From: Acidobacteriota bacterium | Lineage (GTDB): Bacteria; Acidobacteriota; Terriglobia; Acidiferrales; UBA7541 | Length of the DNA: 38,749 nucleotides | Direction of reading: 5' to 3' | Assembly: GCA_016201285.1 (NCBI GenBank) | Contig: JACQDE010000072.1 | Span: forward strand, 1-38,749 | In this document: positions 1-8,654 of the stretch, piece by piece | How the letters are laid out: every line of letters starts with the position of its first letter | Numbering within the stretch: the stretch's first letter is position 1 | The notes under the pieces: generated by a model | The model's database searches: none | Told to the model about the DNA's origin: nothing | Seen by the model: the letters and a program-made list of their open reading frames with translations, nothing else | Position numbers and translations under genes: made by a program

Positions 1-103
1 GCGTCGATTCCGCGCGCAGCGGTCCAGCCTACTGTTTCTCACACGAAAACCACCGCGCATCTACAGTGTTTTGGAGGTCGCGGAGGCGTGGATGGGAGAA
101 AAT

Positions 104-126
104 GCCCGCCTGAAGGCGGCCGCTAC
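104..126 (-). repeat. GTAG-headed palindromic element (REP-like)
   Basis: Read on the minus strand this is GTAG, CG, then a hairpin with CCGCC/GGCGG arms around a TTCA loop. The TAG of the head is the stop codon of the DUF4349 gene. A near-identical copy lies at 30074-30096. Confidence 0.75.
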
Positions 127-1298
127 GCGGTAGCGCGGCGGAAGCGGCGCCACAGCAGCCGTGCGGGCCAGAAGAAAATCAGCCCCCAGAGCAGCAGCGT
201 GGGGCCTGCGTTCAGGAAGAAAACGGCCAGGTCAATGGCGTTTTCCGTGGCGGACTTGTAGCCCTCCACGGCGGCGTTGCGCAACCGCGTCGAGGTCGAA
301 GGCGGCGTGATGTTGAGCTGCGCCTGATATTCCTCTCGCAACTCGAATTTCACCGAAGCGAAGGCCACCTGGTTTTCGAGCGTTTTGCGCTGCGCTTCCA
401 TTTGTTCGATTTCCCCGCGAACGCGGGCAATCTCGCGCTCCACTTCGAGCACATCGGAAACCTTGCCCGTGCGCTGCGTGAGGATCTGCGCCAGCCGCTG
501 CTCGGTCACGCGCGCGTTTTTCTGCCGCGCGACGAGGTCCACGTATTGCTGCGTCACTTCCTCGCCCATCTGCCCTTCGCCTTCCACGCGACCGATCTTT
601 TTCAACTCGGCAAAGAGCGCATCCATGCGGTCGGCGGGAACCCGCAACGTAGCCGTAAGCGCGCGCGCCGTGCCGCCCTGTCCGCTGATGGAAAGCTGCG
701 CGATGTAACCGCCGTGCTGGCGCAGCAGCCGTTCGAACGCACCGCGAGCGGCATCGAATTCTTTCGATACCACCACCAGCGTTGCCGAACGAATGATCAT
801 CGGGCCGGATGGCTGAGGAATACCCGCTTCTCCGCGGCCCACCGCGGCCTGTTGCTTCTCGGCGTCTGTCATGATCTGCTGCGCCAGGCGAGACCGCTCC
901 AGCGACTCCCTCGTGGCTTCGTTGGCGGCCATGCGCGAGCGGAGCAGGTTCGGAATCGAGATCGCCACGATGATCAACAGCAGCGCGGCGACGGCGCCGA
1001 GCTGCCATGCCCAGGTGGGAATGAGAAAGCGGCGCTTGGACGGAAGAGAGGAGAGCACTTCCCTCTGTGGCGTCTGTTGCAATGCGTCGCTCACGCGGGC
1101 GTCGAGGGAGGCTGGCGCGGGCTCAACCTTCCACGCGGCCATTTGCGCAGAGACGCGGCGGAGTTCCTCGGCGAGGGCCAGGCATTCGTCGCAGACCTTC
1201 ACATGCGCGGCGACGCTGGCGGCGCGCTCGGGAGAAAGTTCGCCGTCGAGCCAAGCCATCAAGTCTTCGCGTTCGATGGGATGCGTTGTGCGGTTCAT
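123..1298 (-). CDS. Anti-sigma factor zinc-finger / DUF4349 membrane protein
   Basis: Probable membrane-bound anti-sigma factor paired with the ECF sigma factor encoded just upstream. The N-terminus has a zf-HC2 motif (H32-x3-C36-x2-C39). A hydrophobic segment follows near residues 95-118. The DUF4349 body has a long coiled coil (roughly 250-310) and a second hydrophobic segment near the C-terminus, ending in an Arg-rich tail. Two starts are possible; ATG at 1298 is preferred because AAGGAA precedes it at good spacing, giving 391 aa. ATG at 1313 would add five residues. The stop codon lies in a repeat. The sigma partner is inferred from gene order and the zinc-finger motif. Confidence 0.85.
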   Translation of the reverse strand: MNRTTHPIEREDLMAWLDGELSPERAASVAAHVKVCDECLALAEELRRVSAQMAAWKVEPAPASLDARVSDALQQTPQREVLSSLPSKRRFLIPTWAWQLGAVAALLLIIVAISIPNLLRSRMAANEATRESLERSRLAQQIMTDAEKQQAAVGRGEAGIPQPSGPMIIRSATLVVVSKEFDAARGAFERLLRQHGGYIAQLSISGQGGTARALTATLRVPADRMDALFAELKKIGRVEGEGQMGEEVTQQYVDLVARQKNARVTEQRLAQILTQRTGKVSDVLEVEREIARVRGEIEQMEAQRKTLENQVAFASVKFELREEYQAQLNITPPSTSTRLRNAAVEGYKSATENAIDLAVFFLNAGPTLLLWGLIFFWPARLLWRRFRRATA

Positions 1299-1341
1299 GG
1301 GCGTTTCCTTCATGCCGAAAGCTCTTTCCTTGTCATTCTGA

Positions 1342-1384
1342 GGGCCGATTCTCAGGCCCGAAGAATCTCAATCGTTGAGATTCT
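1342..1384 (-). repeat. Two tandem hairpins between sigma and anti-sigma genes
   Basis: GGGCC/GGCCC arms at 1342-1346 and 1355-1359 are followed by a perfect palindrome with 10-bp arms (AGAATCTCAA / TTGAGATTCT, 1362-1384). Together they fill most of the 89-bp gap. The TCATTCTGAG...GAATCTCA wording is typical of dispersed intergenic repeats. They could also act as an attenuator that sets the sigma to anti-sigma ratio. Confidence 0.6.
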
Positions 1385-1387
1385 TTG

Positions 1388-1951
1388 TCACATTACTGCC
1401 GCGTTGGTGCCGCGCGGCGCACCGTGCGGCACGAGTAAATCCTTCAGAGCCATGCGCGCGCGGAAGAGTCGTGAGCGTACGGTATTGACCGGCAGCTCGA
1501 GTAGCGCGGCAATCTCCGCATAGCTCAACTGTTCGTACTCGCGCAGCAGGAGGATTTCGCGGTGGTCGTCGTCGAGCTGCGCGAGAGCATCGCGCACCCA
1601 CAGCGCGGCGGCGGGGTCGCAGTCCACTGTGCGCGCCTCTTCTGCCTTCGATTGGACAGGCTGTCCCGAGGCTTCGGGAGCTTGTCTCACATTTTTGCGC
1701 CGGTCGGCCATCAGCAGATTCATGGCGATGCCGAAGAGCCACGTGCGCACCAGCGCGCGCGGCTCGAAACGCGGCGCGGCTTTGAGCGCGGCCAGAAACG
1801 TTTCCTGGGCCAGCTCTTCAGCGCGCGCCGGATTCGCCGTCCGGCGGCAGAAGAAGCCGTACATTTTGTCGCGGTAGCGGCGAAAGAGCTCGGCAAAGGC
1901 GTCGCGCGAACCGCGCTGGAAGTTTTCCAAGAGTTGTTCGTCGGTCGTCAT
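1388..1951 (-). CDS. RNA polymerase ECF sigma factor (sigma-70 family)
   Basis: A 187-aa extracytoplasmic-function sigma factor. Region 2 spans about residues 10-80 (core binding and -10 recognition, including the RTWLFGIAMNLLMADRRK stretch). Region 4 spans about 125-175 with the helix-turn-helix LSYAEIAALLELPVNTVRSR. The linker at about residues 87-99 is encoded by a palindromic GGACAGGCTGTCC / CCCGAGGCTTCGGG sequence at 1654-1690 that resembles the repeat family of this window, so it may be an in-frame insertion. ATG at 1951 is the start. The gene precedes its likely anti-sigma factor in one operon. Confidence 0.93.
   Translation of the reverse strand: MTTDEQLLENFQRGSRDAFAELFRRYRDKMYGFFCRRTANPARAEELAQETFLAALKAAPRFEPRALVRTWLFGIAMNLLMADRRKNVRQAPEASGQPVQSKAEEARTVDCDPAAALWVRDALAQLDDDHREILLLREYEQLSYAEIAALLELPVNTVRSRLFRARMALKDLLVPHGAPRGTNAAVM
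1654..1690. repeat. Degenerate palindromic element inside the sigma factor gene
   Basis: Contains GGACAG-GCT-GTCC followed by TCCCGA-GGC-TTCGGGA, both short inverted repeats. The vocabulary matches the element at 1982-2030 and the selD insertion. It encodes linker residues between sigma regions 2 and 4. Confidence 0.5.
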
Positions 1952-1981
1952 ACGTTGCGATGTCGCGCCGTTCTCAAAAGT

Positions 1982-2030
1982 GGACAGGCTCCCTCGATTT
2001 CTCTCGGGACAAGTGGAAAGCCTGTCCTAC
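1982..2030 (-). repeat. GTAG-headed palindrome with long loop, upstream of sigma gene
   Basis: On the minus strand: GTAG, GACAGGCT, about 30 nt of loop, AGCCTGTCC. The loop itself holds TCCCGAG...ctcGAGGGA-like pairing. It lies in the promoter region of the sigma factor gene and has the same arms as the selD-internal element. Confidence 0.6.
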
Positions 2031-2186
2031 CCATTAGTACGTTTCGCGCGGTGCTTTCTTGCGCGCCCATTTTGCTTCCATACCTGTAATGTCGCATCCG
2101 GCAGAAAAGTTCCCTGGAAAAGAAGGGATCAGGGACCGGGGAACAGGCGTTTAGGAGAAACCAAGGAGAACCACCGCGCGATGGAG

Positions 2187-3071
2187 CTATCTCCGGCTTA
2201 CCTCGAAGATGATGTCAATCGTGGTGATGACTTCCACGGGCTTGCCGTCCACAAGCGTTGGCGAATAACGCCACTTCCGTACGGCGCGAATCGCCGATTC
2301 CGCTAACGAGCACAAACCCTGATTCAAATGGATATCCGTTACTGCGCCATCGCGTCCAATCACAGCCCATAGGCGGACTGTACCGCCTATTCCGTCGCGT
2401 AACGCGTCCTGTGGATATTCTGGTTCCTGCTGATGAATCAGCTTGGCTTGCTGGACCTCCATCGGCACCGTAACCGAAGAGAATCTGCGCCAGGGGGCTG
2501 GCGGAAAAAGACGAATCACGCCCAAGAAACGAAAGGTTCCCAGCACATGTACAAAAAACCACATGCCGCGGCCACGACGCCCGTCCGTGAATGAAACAGA
2601 ATAAAAAGGTACGGGTTTTTTCCGTGCGGCCAGGACTGGATATTGTTCCGCGTTCGCCTCCAGGACACAGGGTTTTGTGAAGCGCTGGACATCCATTTTG
2701 CGCAGATTCTCTGCCAGAATCCTGGAGAGCGCGTCGCTGAGCAGGCTGTGCATCGTCCCGCTCACCTCGCCATACGCCCCGGCGATCTGAGGGCCCAGGT
2801 CTTCTCCAAAGACGTCCTGAAACCAGGCCTGATATTCCGGCAACGCAAGCATCTGCGCCAGTGCTGCCAGCGCGTCTCGGTCGTTTTTTCTTCGTGCCTC
2901 GAGCAGATCCTTCGCCAGTTGTTTCAAACCGTCGGAAGAATCAGGGTACGCGGGAACAATGATCGGCGGCGTGGCGGCGGGCGGTTGCGGGGGAGCGGAT
3001 GGTTGCTGGGCCGCGGCCGTGAACAAGAGTGGAAGGGCCAGTAGAAACATTGTCAAGGTGAGTTTGCGCAC
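2187..3071 (-). CDS. Secreted TonB C-terminal-domain protein (paralogue 1)
   Basis: About 294 aa from a GTG at 3071, chosen because CCGGAG lies nine bases upstream and the reading then opens directly on a signal peptide (MRKLTLTMFLLALPLLFTAAA). A TTG at 3113 would add 14 residues. After a Pro/Ala-rich linker comes an uncharacterised middle region, a hydrophobic stretch near residue 190, and a C-terminal TonB-C/energy-transducer type domain (VQQAKLIHQQEPEYP to the end). The protein lacks the N-terminal membrane anchor of true TonB, so a role in ExbB/D-driven transport is not supported. It is a paralogue of the next gene, 269 bp upstream. Confidence 0.8.
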   Translation of the reverse strand: MRKLTLTMFLLALPLLFTAAAQQPSAPPQPPAATPPIIVPAYPDSSDGLKQLAKDLLEARRKNDRDALAALAQMLALPEYQAWFQDVFGEDLGPQIAGAYGEVSGTMHSLLSDALSRILAENLRKMDVQRFTKPCVLEANAEQYPVLAARKKPVPFYSVSFTDGRRGRGMWFFVHVLGTFRFLGVIRLFPPAPWRRFSSVTVPMEVQQAKLIHQQEPEYPQDALRDGIGGTVRLWAVIGRDGAVTDIHLNQGLCSLAESAIRAVRKWRYSPTLVDGKPVEVITTIDIIFEVSRR

Positions 3072-3169
3072 GCGCGAGTTCTCCGGAGTGTTTACCAGGA
3101 TATGAAGACGCAAGCGAAATAGCAGGTTGCGGGAGAAAAGACAAGGGTGAAAAGTGTCAGGGAGGAAAA

Positions 3170-3213
3170 GCCGGCAAGACGCCGGCGCGATAGTGGCGCG
3201 GTAAACCCGCCGC
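3170..3213. repeat. Two degenerate palindromic elements
   Basis: GCCGGCAAGACGCCGGC (3170-3186) and GGCGCGGTAAACCCGCCGC (3195-3213) match the hairpins at 20628-20649 and 11355-11378, but the GTAG heads have decayed. They lie in the 268-bp gap between the two TonB-C genes. Confidence 0.6.
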
Positions 3214-3339
3214 GATTGCCCGATGGAGGCCCGGAGGCTGAGTGGTCAACAAGATCCGAGCGTTCGTAGCGAACAAAACGCGGGCCAAAAATGCTCTGTC
3301 CCGCGTTGCGGCATCGGCATGAGAAGTCGAATGACAAAA

Positions 3340-4242
3340 TCATCCCCCCAAAGTGAACACAACATTAATCGTCGTAACGACTTCGATCGCCTGCCCATCC
3401 AAGAGAGTAGGTTCACAAATCCAGCCCCGCACCGCATCGAGCGCTGCCTGCACCAGCAGCGGGTGACCCTTGAGCACTTCTGCTTTCTTGACGTCGCCTT
3501 CGCGAGAGATGATGACTTGAAACTGCACCGTTCCCTGAATCCTGGCTTGTTTAGCCAGCGGAGGATAGACCGGAAACACGGTCCGAAGAAGTCTGGCCTG
3601 CTGAACGTTTCCACCCACGCGAATCCGGACTGGTTGACGTGCTGGAGTTTCCTGGTCACTTCCTGTGGACGGCTCATCTAACTCCGGCTCAAGGTTGCCG
3701 ACGAAACGAAACGCTCCCTCCGCATACACGAAGTAGGAGACCCCCACCCAAGCCGCGGCTTCCTGCTTCGATTTCTGTTTTGCCGAATACATGGCGCTGA
3801 AAAGCTTAACTCGACGCCTCGCTCTGAGGCCGATTCTGGTCTGGCCGGGAAAATCTGCGCCCAAAACAGGATGATCGCTCTCCAGCTCGAAGACTCTGAT
3901 TTCTTTTAAGTTCCTTCGTAAAACTTCTGCCAGCGTTTGGGAAAGGAAAGGAGCAACCTCGCCGCGGTGCTTCGCATAATGGTGGGAAAGTTTCGCCCCA
4001 AGGGAGGCGCCGAAATTTTCCCGAAACCAGACATCATGATTCGGAAGCACTGCCGCCTGGAACATCGCGCCCAGGCTATGTTCGTCTCCCACCTGCTTCC
4101 GCTTGTGCAAATCCTGCAAGTATCTCTCAAAATCCTTGCGGTTCGCATGGTAGGTAAACGGCGCTGTTTGCTCCTGGGCGTTCGAGGTGCAGACGAGAGC
4201 GAAAAGCAAGCCAAAGAGAATCGCAAACCGAATGAGCTTCAT
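3340..4242 (-). CDS. Secreted TonB C-terminal-domain protein (paralogue 2)
   Basis: A 300-aa protein starting at ATG 4242 with signal peptide MKLIRFAILFGLLFALVCTSNA; an open frame extends upstream but the signal peptide fixes the start. The C-terminal 90 residues (VQQARLLRTVFPVYPPLAKQ onward) form a TonB-C fold and align with the preceding paralogue, as does the middle region (QAAVLPNHDVWFRENFGASLG versus QMLALPEYQAWFQDVFGEDLG). The pair probably arose by tandem duplication. Function unknown beyond the fold. Confidence 0.8.
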   Translation of the reverse strand: MKLIRFAILFGLLFALVCTSNAQEQTAPFTYHANRKDFERYLQDLHKRKQVGDEHSLGAMFQAAVLPNHDVWFRENFGASLGAKLSHHYAKHRGEVAPFLSQTLAEVLRRNLKEIRVFELESDHPVLGADFPGQTRIGLRARRRVKLFSAMYSAKQKSKQEAAAWVGVSYFVYAEGAFRFVGNLEPELDEPSTGSDQETPARQPVRIRVGGNVQQARLLRTVFPVYPPLAKQARIQGTVQFQVIISREGDVKKAEVLKGHPLLVQAALDAVRGWICEPTLLDGQAIEVVTTINVVFTLGG

Positions 4243-4360
4243 GGGTAGCCCCCGCCGCAGATTAGAAGAGTTGTAATTGGCGGATTGTAACAAGACCGTG
4301 GACGCACAAACAATGACATCCTCTGCGGAGACGGCGAGGCCGGCAGAGACATGTCTCGCG

Positions 4361-5710
4361 CTACGCGCCGACGGCGGCGCGCAGGGCAGTGGCGAGGGCG
4401 GAGGCCCAGCGGTCCACGTCGGCCTGGGTTTCTGCTTCGACCATGACGCGGGCGAGCGGCTCGGTGCCGGAGTAGCGCAGGACGATGCGCCCGGAATCGC
4501 CCAGCGCGCGTTCGGCTTCAGCGAGCAGGCGCGCAACTTCGGGGAGCGACTCGAGCGGCGGCTTTTCGCGGACCTTCACGTTGACGATGGCTTGCGGAAA
4601 CACTTGGAAGCCTTCGACCAGCGATTCCAGCGGGCCGCGCAGCGCGACGACACAGGCCATCTTCAGCGCGGTGAGCAGGCCGTCGCCGGTGGTCGAGTCA
4701 TCGAGCAGGATAATGTGGCCGGACTGTTCGCCGCCGAGGTTGACGCCAGAGCGCAGCATTTCTTCCAGCACGTAGCGGTCGCCGACGGGCACACGGGCGA
4801 GCTTCAGTCCTTCTTTGGCGAGGGCGCGCTCGAGGCCGAGGTTGGCCATGGTGGTGCCGACCACGGCAGGACCTTTCAACTGGCCAATGGATTTGAAGTA
4901 GCGGGCGAAGGCGAGCAGGGCGCCGTCGCCGTTGACGAGTTTTCCCGACGCGGTGGAGAAGACGGCGCGGTCGGCATCACCGTCGAAAGCCACGCCGAGG
5001 TGCGCGCCGGTGTCCACGACTTTTTTCTGCATGGCTTCGGGATGGAGCGCGCCGCAGCCGGCGTTGATGTTGCGGCCGTCGGGGCGGTCGTGGATGGAGA
5101 TGACTTCGGCGCCGAGCGAGCGGAACAGCGCGGGCGCGTACTCGCCGGCGGCGCCGTTGGCGCAGTCGAGCACAACCCGCAATTGTTCCAGCGAAGCGCC
5201 GGGAATGGCGCGGCCGCGAAGGAAAGCAAGATACGCGAGGTCCAGCTCGCGTTCGGCGGAAAGCGCCACGGCGGCAGCCGGCGTGGCCGGCACGTTTTTG
5301 CGGAGGACAAGGATTTCTTTTTCGATGCGCGCTTCGATTTCGTCGGGAAACTTCATGCCGCTCGAAGAAATGAGCTTGATGCCGTTGTCGTGCCACGGAT
5401 TGTGGGAGGCGGAAACGACCATGCCGGCAGCGAAGGCGCGTTCGCGGACGAGACACGCGACGCCGGGCGTGGTGATGACGCCGGCGAAGAGGGGCAACGA
5501 ACCGGCGTCGGCGAGGCCGCGGGCCAGCGTGACGGCGATGAGCGTGCCGGATTCGCGCGTGTCCATGCCGAGCAGGACCTGGCCGGTGGCTCCCGTCGAG
5601 CGCAGGTAGCCGCCGAGGGCGCGGCCGATGGCGTAGATGGTGGCGTCGTCGAGCGGATATTCTCCCGGAATGCCGCGGACGCCGTCGGTGCCGAAGATGT
5701 GTTTGGCCAT
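4361..5710 (-). CDS. glmM: Phosphoglucosamine mutase
   Basis: Converts glucosamine-6-phosphate to glucosamine-1-phosphate, a cytoplasmic step towards UDP-GlcNAc and peptidoglycan. The 449-aa product has every family signature: the phosphoserine loop SASHNP with Ser102, the metal loop DGDADR, the sugar loop GGEQSGH and the C-terminal phosphate loop RYSGTEP. The start is ATG at 5710 (MAKHIFGTDGVRG). It is third in a minus-strand set with cdaA and cdaR, the classical c-di-AMP operon; in other bacteria GlmM binds CdaA and inhibits it. A 237-bp repeat-rich gap separates it from cdaR. The TAG stop is part of GTAG followed by the 12-bp palindrome GAGACATGTCTC. Confidence 0.97.
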   Translation of the reverse strand: MAKHIFGTDGVRGIPGEYPLDDATIYAIGRALGGYLRSTGATGQVLLGMDTRESGTLIAVTLARGLADAGSLPLFAGVITTPGVACLVRERAFAAGMVVSASHNPWHDNGIKLISSSGMKFPDEIEARIEKEILVLRKNVPATPAAAVALSAERELDLAYLAFLRGRAIPGASLEQLRVVLDCANGAAGEYAPALFRSLGAEVISIHDRPDGRNINAGCGALHPEAMQKKVVDTGAHLGVAFDGDADRAVFSTASGKLVNGDGALLAFARYFKSIGQLKGPAVVGTTMANLGLERALAKEGLKLARVPVGDRYVLEEMLRSGVNLGGEQSGHIILLDDSTTGDGLLTALKMACVVALRGPLESLVEGFQVFPQAIVNVKVREKPPLESLPEVARLLAEAERALGDSGRIVLRYSGTEPLARVMVEAETQADVDRWASALATALRAAVGA

Positions 5711-5947
5711 GGGCAAGCGCAAAACGCGCTCTCGAAACGAAGAAGTTTAGCACACGGAATGAAGGACGGTGGCCGGGAGGAAAGTTGAAGGGTTGAAGAG
5801 TTGCATGGGGACAGAGCAGAGGATCTGAAGAGCAAAAGATTCAACGCAGAGGACACGGAGGGGCACAGAGGGCGCGGCGAAGAACGCAAGTCACTCACTG
5901 CTGAACGCTGAGTGCTGAGCGCTGACAACTGAACCCTGAAGACTGGT

Positions 5948-6334
5948 CTACTTTCGCGGAACGAGGGTGACCCGGAACTCGGCGGGGGAGATGCGGACGA
6001 CGGTGGCGCCGTAGGGCGTCTCGACCATGTCGGCGGTGAGGCGCACGAGTGTTTCGCCGGGCTGCGCGCCGGCGAGGTTCACGGTGAGGCCGAGGTCGGC
6101 GGGGGTGAGGCGGCGGAGAAGCGCGGAGCGGCCGCGGACGCGCAGGCGAACCTGCGTGGGAATATCGCCGGAAATTTCCAGATCCGCAGGCATACTGCGG
6201 AACTCGATGGGAACCACATAAGCGACTTCGGCGGCAGGCTCCGAAGTGTACGTGGACCAGAGGAGAAAGGCGGCCAGAAGCGCGAAGAGTTTCAGGTGCC
6301 AGTTGTTGAGAATCCATTTGCGGAAGAAGGGCAT
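5948..6334 (-). CDS. cdaR: CdaR-like regulator of diadenylate cyclase (YbbR domain)
   Basis: A 128-aa protein with one N-terminal membrane helix (about residues 12-28, LKLFALLAAFLLWSTYTS) and a single extracytoplasmic YbbR-type domain. Firmicute CdaR usually carries three or four YbbR repeats, so this is a minimal version. It starts one base past the cdaA stop (TAG then ATG) and is surely co-translated. Its position between cdaA and glmM is the strongest support for a role in modulating c-di-AMP synthesis at the membrane. Confidence 0.88.
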   Translation of the reverse strand: MPFFRKWILNNWHLKLFALLAAFLLWSTYTSEPAAEVAYVVPIEFRSMPADLEISGDIPTQVRLRVRGRSALLRRLTPADLGLTVNLAGAQPGETLVRLTADMVETPYGATVVRISPAEFRVTLVPRK

Positions 6335-6337
6335 GGG

Positions 6338-7159
6338 CTACTCCCGCACCGTCTGCGGCCGCGCCGGCAGCACGGCGCGCGGGCGGTCGCCGGCGAAGAG
6401 CGCGGCAAGGCGTTCGGCGAGCAACTCAGGCGTGAGATGGAGCTCGATCGCGCCGGCGGAAGCGAGCGCGACTTCGCCGGTCTGCTCGGAGACAACCACG
6501 GCGACGGCGTCGCTTTCCTCGGTGACGCCGATGGCGGCGCGGTGGCGCGTGCCGAGCTGCGTGGTGATCATGGGGTTGAGGGACAGCGGGAGAAAGCACG
6601 CCGCCGCCGCGATGCGGTTGCCCTGGAGGATGGCGGCGCCGTCGTGCAGCGGCGAGCCGGGGCGGAAGATGGAGACCAGCAGGTCGTAGCTGAGCGCGGC
6701 GTCGAGCGGCACGCCGCTTTCGATGTAGGTCTTCAGGCCGACCTCGCGCTCGAAGACGATGAGCGCGCCGATCTTGCTCTGCGAAAAATGGCGGACGGCG
6801 AGCAGGACGTCGTCGTGGGATTCGGTGAGGTCGGGGGCGTAGAACCGGCGCCACAGCGGATTGCGGCCGGCGCGGGCGAGCGCGCGGCGAATCTCCGGTT
6901 GAAAAAGGACGATCAGCGCGATGGCGAAGTAGGGCAGGAGCGTGGTGAGAAGCCATTCCACCATCTCCAGGCGGGCCCAGCGCGCGCCGTAGAAGAAAAC
7001 GACAATCAGGATGACGGCGACCATCATCTGGGCGGCGCGCGTGCCGCGGAGCAGAAGGAGAACGTAGTAAATGATGATGGCGATGATGAGGATGTCGAGC
7101 GCCGAGCGCACATCGAGCCGGGAGAGGCTGTGCCAGGGGAACTCGGCGGCGAGGAGCAT
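6338..7159 (-). CDS. cdaA: Diadenylate cyclase, CdaA type
   Basis: Condenses two ATP into cyclic di-AMP. The 273-aa product has three N-terminal membrane helices (about 20-40, 45-62 and 68-88) and a DAC domain over roughly 100-230. Both catalytic signatures are intact: D173-G174-A175 in PLHDGAAI and the RHR of GTRHRAA (205-207). First gene of cdaA-cdaR-glmM. It is divergent from the AI-2E transporter gene across a 260-bp gap that must hold both promoters, though none is obvious. Confidence 0.96.
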   Translation of the reverse strand: MLLAAEFPWHSLSRLDVRSALDILIIAIIIYYVLLLLRGTRAAQMMVAVILIVVFFYGARWARLEMVEWLLTTLLPYFAIALIVLFQPEIRRALARAGRNPLWRRFYAPDLTESHDDVLLAVRHFSQSKIGALIVFEREVGLKTYIESGVPLDAALSYDLLVSIFRPGSPLHDGAAILQGNRIAAAACFLPLSLNPMITTQLGTRHRAAIGVTEESDAVAVVVSEQTGEVALASAGAIELHLTPELLAERLAALFAGDRPRAVLPARPQTVRE

Positions 7160-7419
7160 GGCGGGGAGTACGTTAGCAGCGAGGAGTGAGGAGTGGCAAG
7201 AGGCGAATCGAAGTGCCGAAGAATGAAGATGAAAGTGAGAGGGGCAGAGTGGAAGAGTTACCGCGTGGCAGAACGGAAGACCTTCGCCCGGCGCGGAGGA
7301 GGGTTGATGCCAAGGCTCCGGCAGGAAGGCGCGCGCTACTGGGCGGGCGCAGGGTGTGGTAATGTACGGCGAGCGCGGGGCGGAAAAGCGCAGCGAATTT
7401 CGTGCGAGAGCGGGCGGGA

Positions 7420-8481
7420 ATGTCCACCAATCCAGTGCAGGTTGTCCATGCGAAGAGCAATCCGAGCCAGCGCATCATCGCCGGCGGGATCGTGCTGGCG
7501 TTCCTCTACTACGCGTCGGCGGTGGTGATCACGCTGCTGGTGTCTATCCTGCTGGCGTATTTCCTGGACCCGATGGTGGAATGGCTGGAACGGTTCCGGG
7601 TGCCGCGGGGCGTAGGCGCGCTGATCGTGTTGCTGGTGGTGACGTCGCTGATGGTGGCGCTTTTCTTCGTGGTGTGGGACCGCGTGGACGCGTTTACGAA
7701 AGACTGGCCGGAATACAGCAAGGTGCTGAAGGGCTTCTCGGAAGCGCTGGACAAGCGCTTCCAGCAAGTCGAAGACGCGCTGAAGGGCATCCAGCCGCAG
7801 GACCAGAAAGGAAGGCTGGTGGTGCAGCAGGAGGAACCCGGTATGATCCGCAGCCTGGTGCTGCGGGGTCTCGGGTCGCTGTACACGCTGCTGCTGGTGG
7901 TGTCGTTCGTGCCGTTCCTCGTGTTCTTCATGCTGGCGGCGAAGCAGGATATCTGGCACGCGACGATGCAACTGTTCCCGCCGACGGAGCGCACGGGAGT
8001 GAAAGAAGCGCTCGAGGACCTGAGCAAGACGCTGCGCGGCTACATCGTGGGCAACATCCTGGTGGCGGGGATCCTCTCGCTGGCGAGCTGGATTTTTTTC
8101 TGGATCATTGGCTTGGATTACCCGTTCCTGCTGGGTGTGACCTCGGGGGTGATGAACCTGGTGCCCTACCTGGGGACGGTGATGGCCTGGGTGCCGCCGC
8201 TGGTCGTGGGGCTGGCCAAGTGGAACACCGCCGGACCGTTCCTGGGCATCGCGGCGATGATCACGTTCTTCCACATGATTGCCATCAACGTGCTGATCCC
8301 GGCGCTGGTGGGAAAACAGGTCCACCTGAACGCGCTGGCGGTGACGATCTCACTGCTCTTCTGGGGCTGGTTCTGGGGCGGAATGGGACTCCTGCTGGCG
8401 ATCCCGATTACCGCGGCGGCGAAGGTGGTGTGCGACCACGTCGAGGAATGGCAGCCGGTGGGCCGATGGCTGAGCACGTAG
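7420..8481 (+). CDS. AI-2E family transporter (PerM/TqsA type)
   Basis: A 353-aa polytopic inner-membrane protein with about eight hydrophobic segments and the soluble domain between early helices typical of the family. The C-terminal half has the conserved glycine-rich helices (DYPFLLGVTSGVMNLVPYLG and IPALVGKQVHLNALAV). ATG at 7420 is preferred over GTG at 7402 because GAGAG lies nine bases before it. Members export varied substrates, so substrate cannot be assigned from sequence. Confidence 0.9.
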   Translation: MSTNPVQVVHAKSNPSQRIIAGGIVLAFLYYASAVVITLLVSILLAYFLDPMVEWLERFRVPRGVGALIVLLVVTSLMVALFFVVWDRVDAFTKDWPEYSKVLKGFSEALDKRFQQVEDALKGIQPQDQKGRLVVQQEEPGMIRSLVLRGLGSLYTLLLVVSFVPFLVFFMLAAKQDIWHATMQLFPPTERTGVKEALEDLSKTLRGYIVGNILVAGILSLASWIFFWIIGLDYPFLLGVTSGVMNLVPYLGTVMAWVPPLVVGLAKWNTAGPFLGIAAMITFFHMIAINVLIPALVGKQVHLNALAVTISLLFWGWFWGGMGLLLAIPITAAAKVVCDHVEEWQPVGRWLST

Positions 8482-8654
8482 AAACACGTTAAAAAGTTAA
8501 AGAGAAAAACCCGGTTCCGCCGGATAAGGCCGCGCCAGTCCCGAAACATCCAACTCTGGGCATGCGTATCAAGTCTCGCAGTACACCGGCCGGGGCCGAA
8601 CGCTGCGAGGCCGCGGGAAAGGCGCTACACCAGCAGACTTCCACGGAGGTCATC

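Noticed and set aside
4346-4364. glmM stop in GTAG followed by GAGACATGTCTC
   Set aside because: Fits the pattern loosely, but the palindrome is unlike the G+C-rich arms of the family and has a 3-bp offset; kept only as a possible sixth stop-codon case.
4277-5788. Plus-strand frame of 503 codons opposite glmM
   Set aside because: Gly/Glu/Ala-rich antisense shadow; glmM has all catalytic motifs.
8482-8654. Structured leader before the AhpD-like gene considered as a riboswitch
   Set aside because: No match to recalled c-di-GMP, cobalamin, M-box or TPP core sequences.
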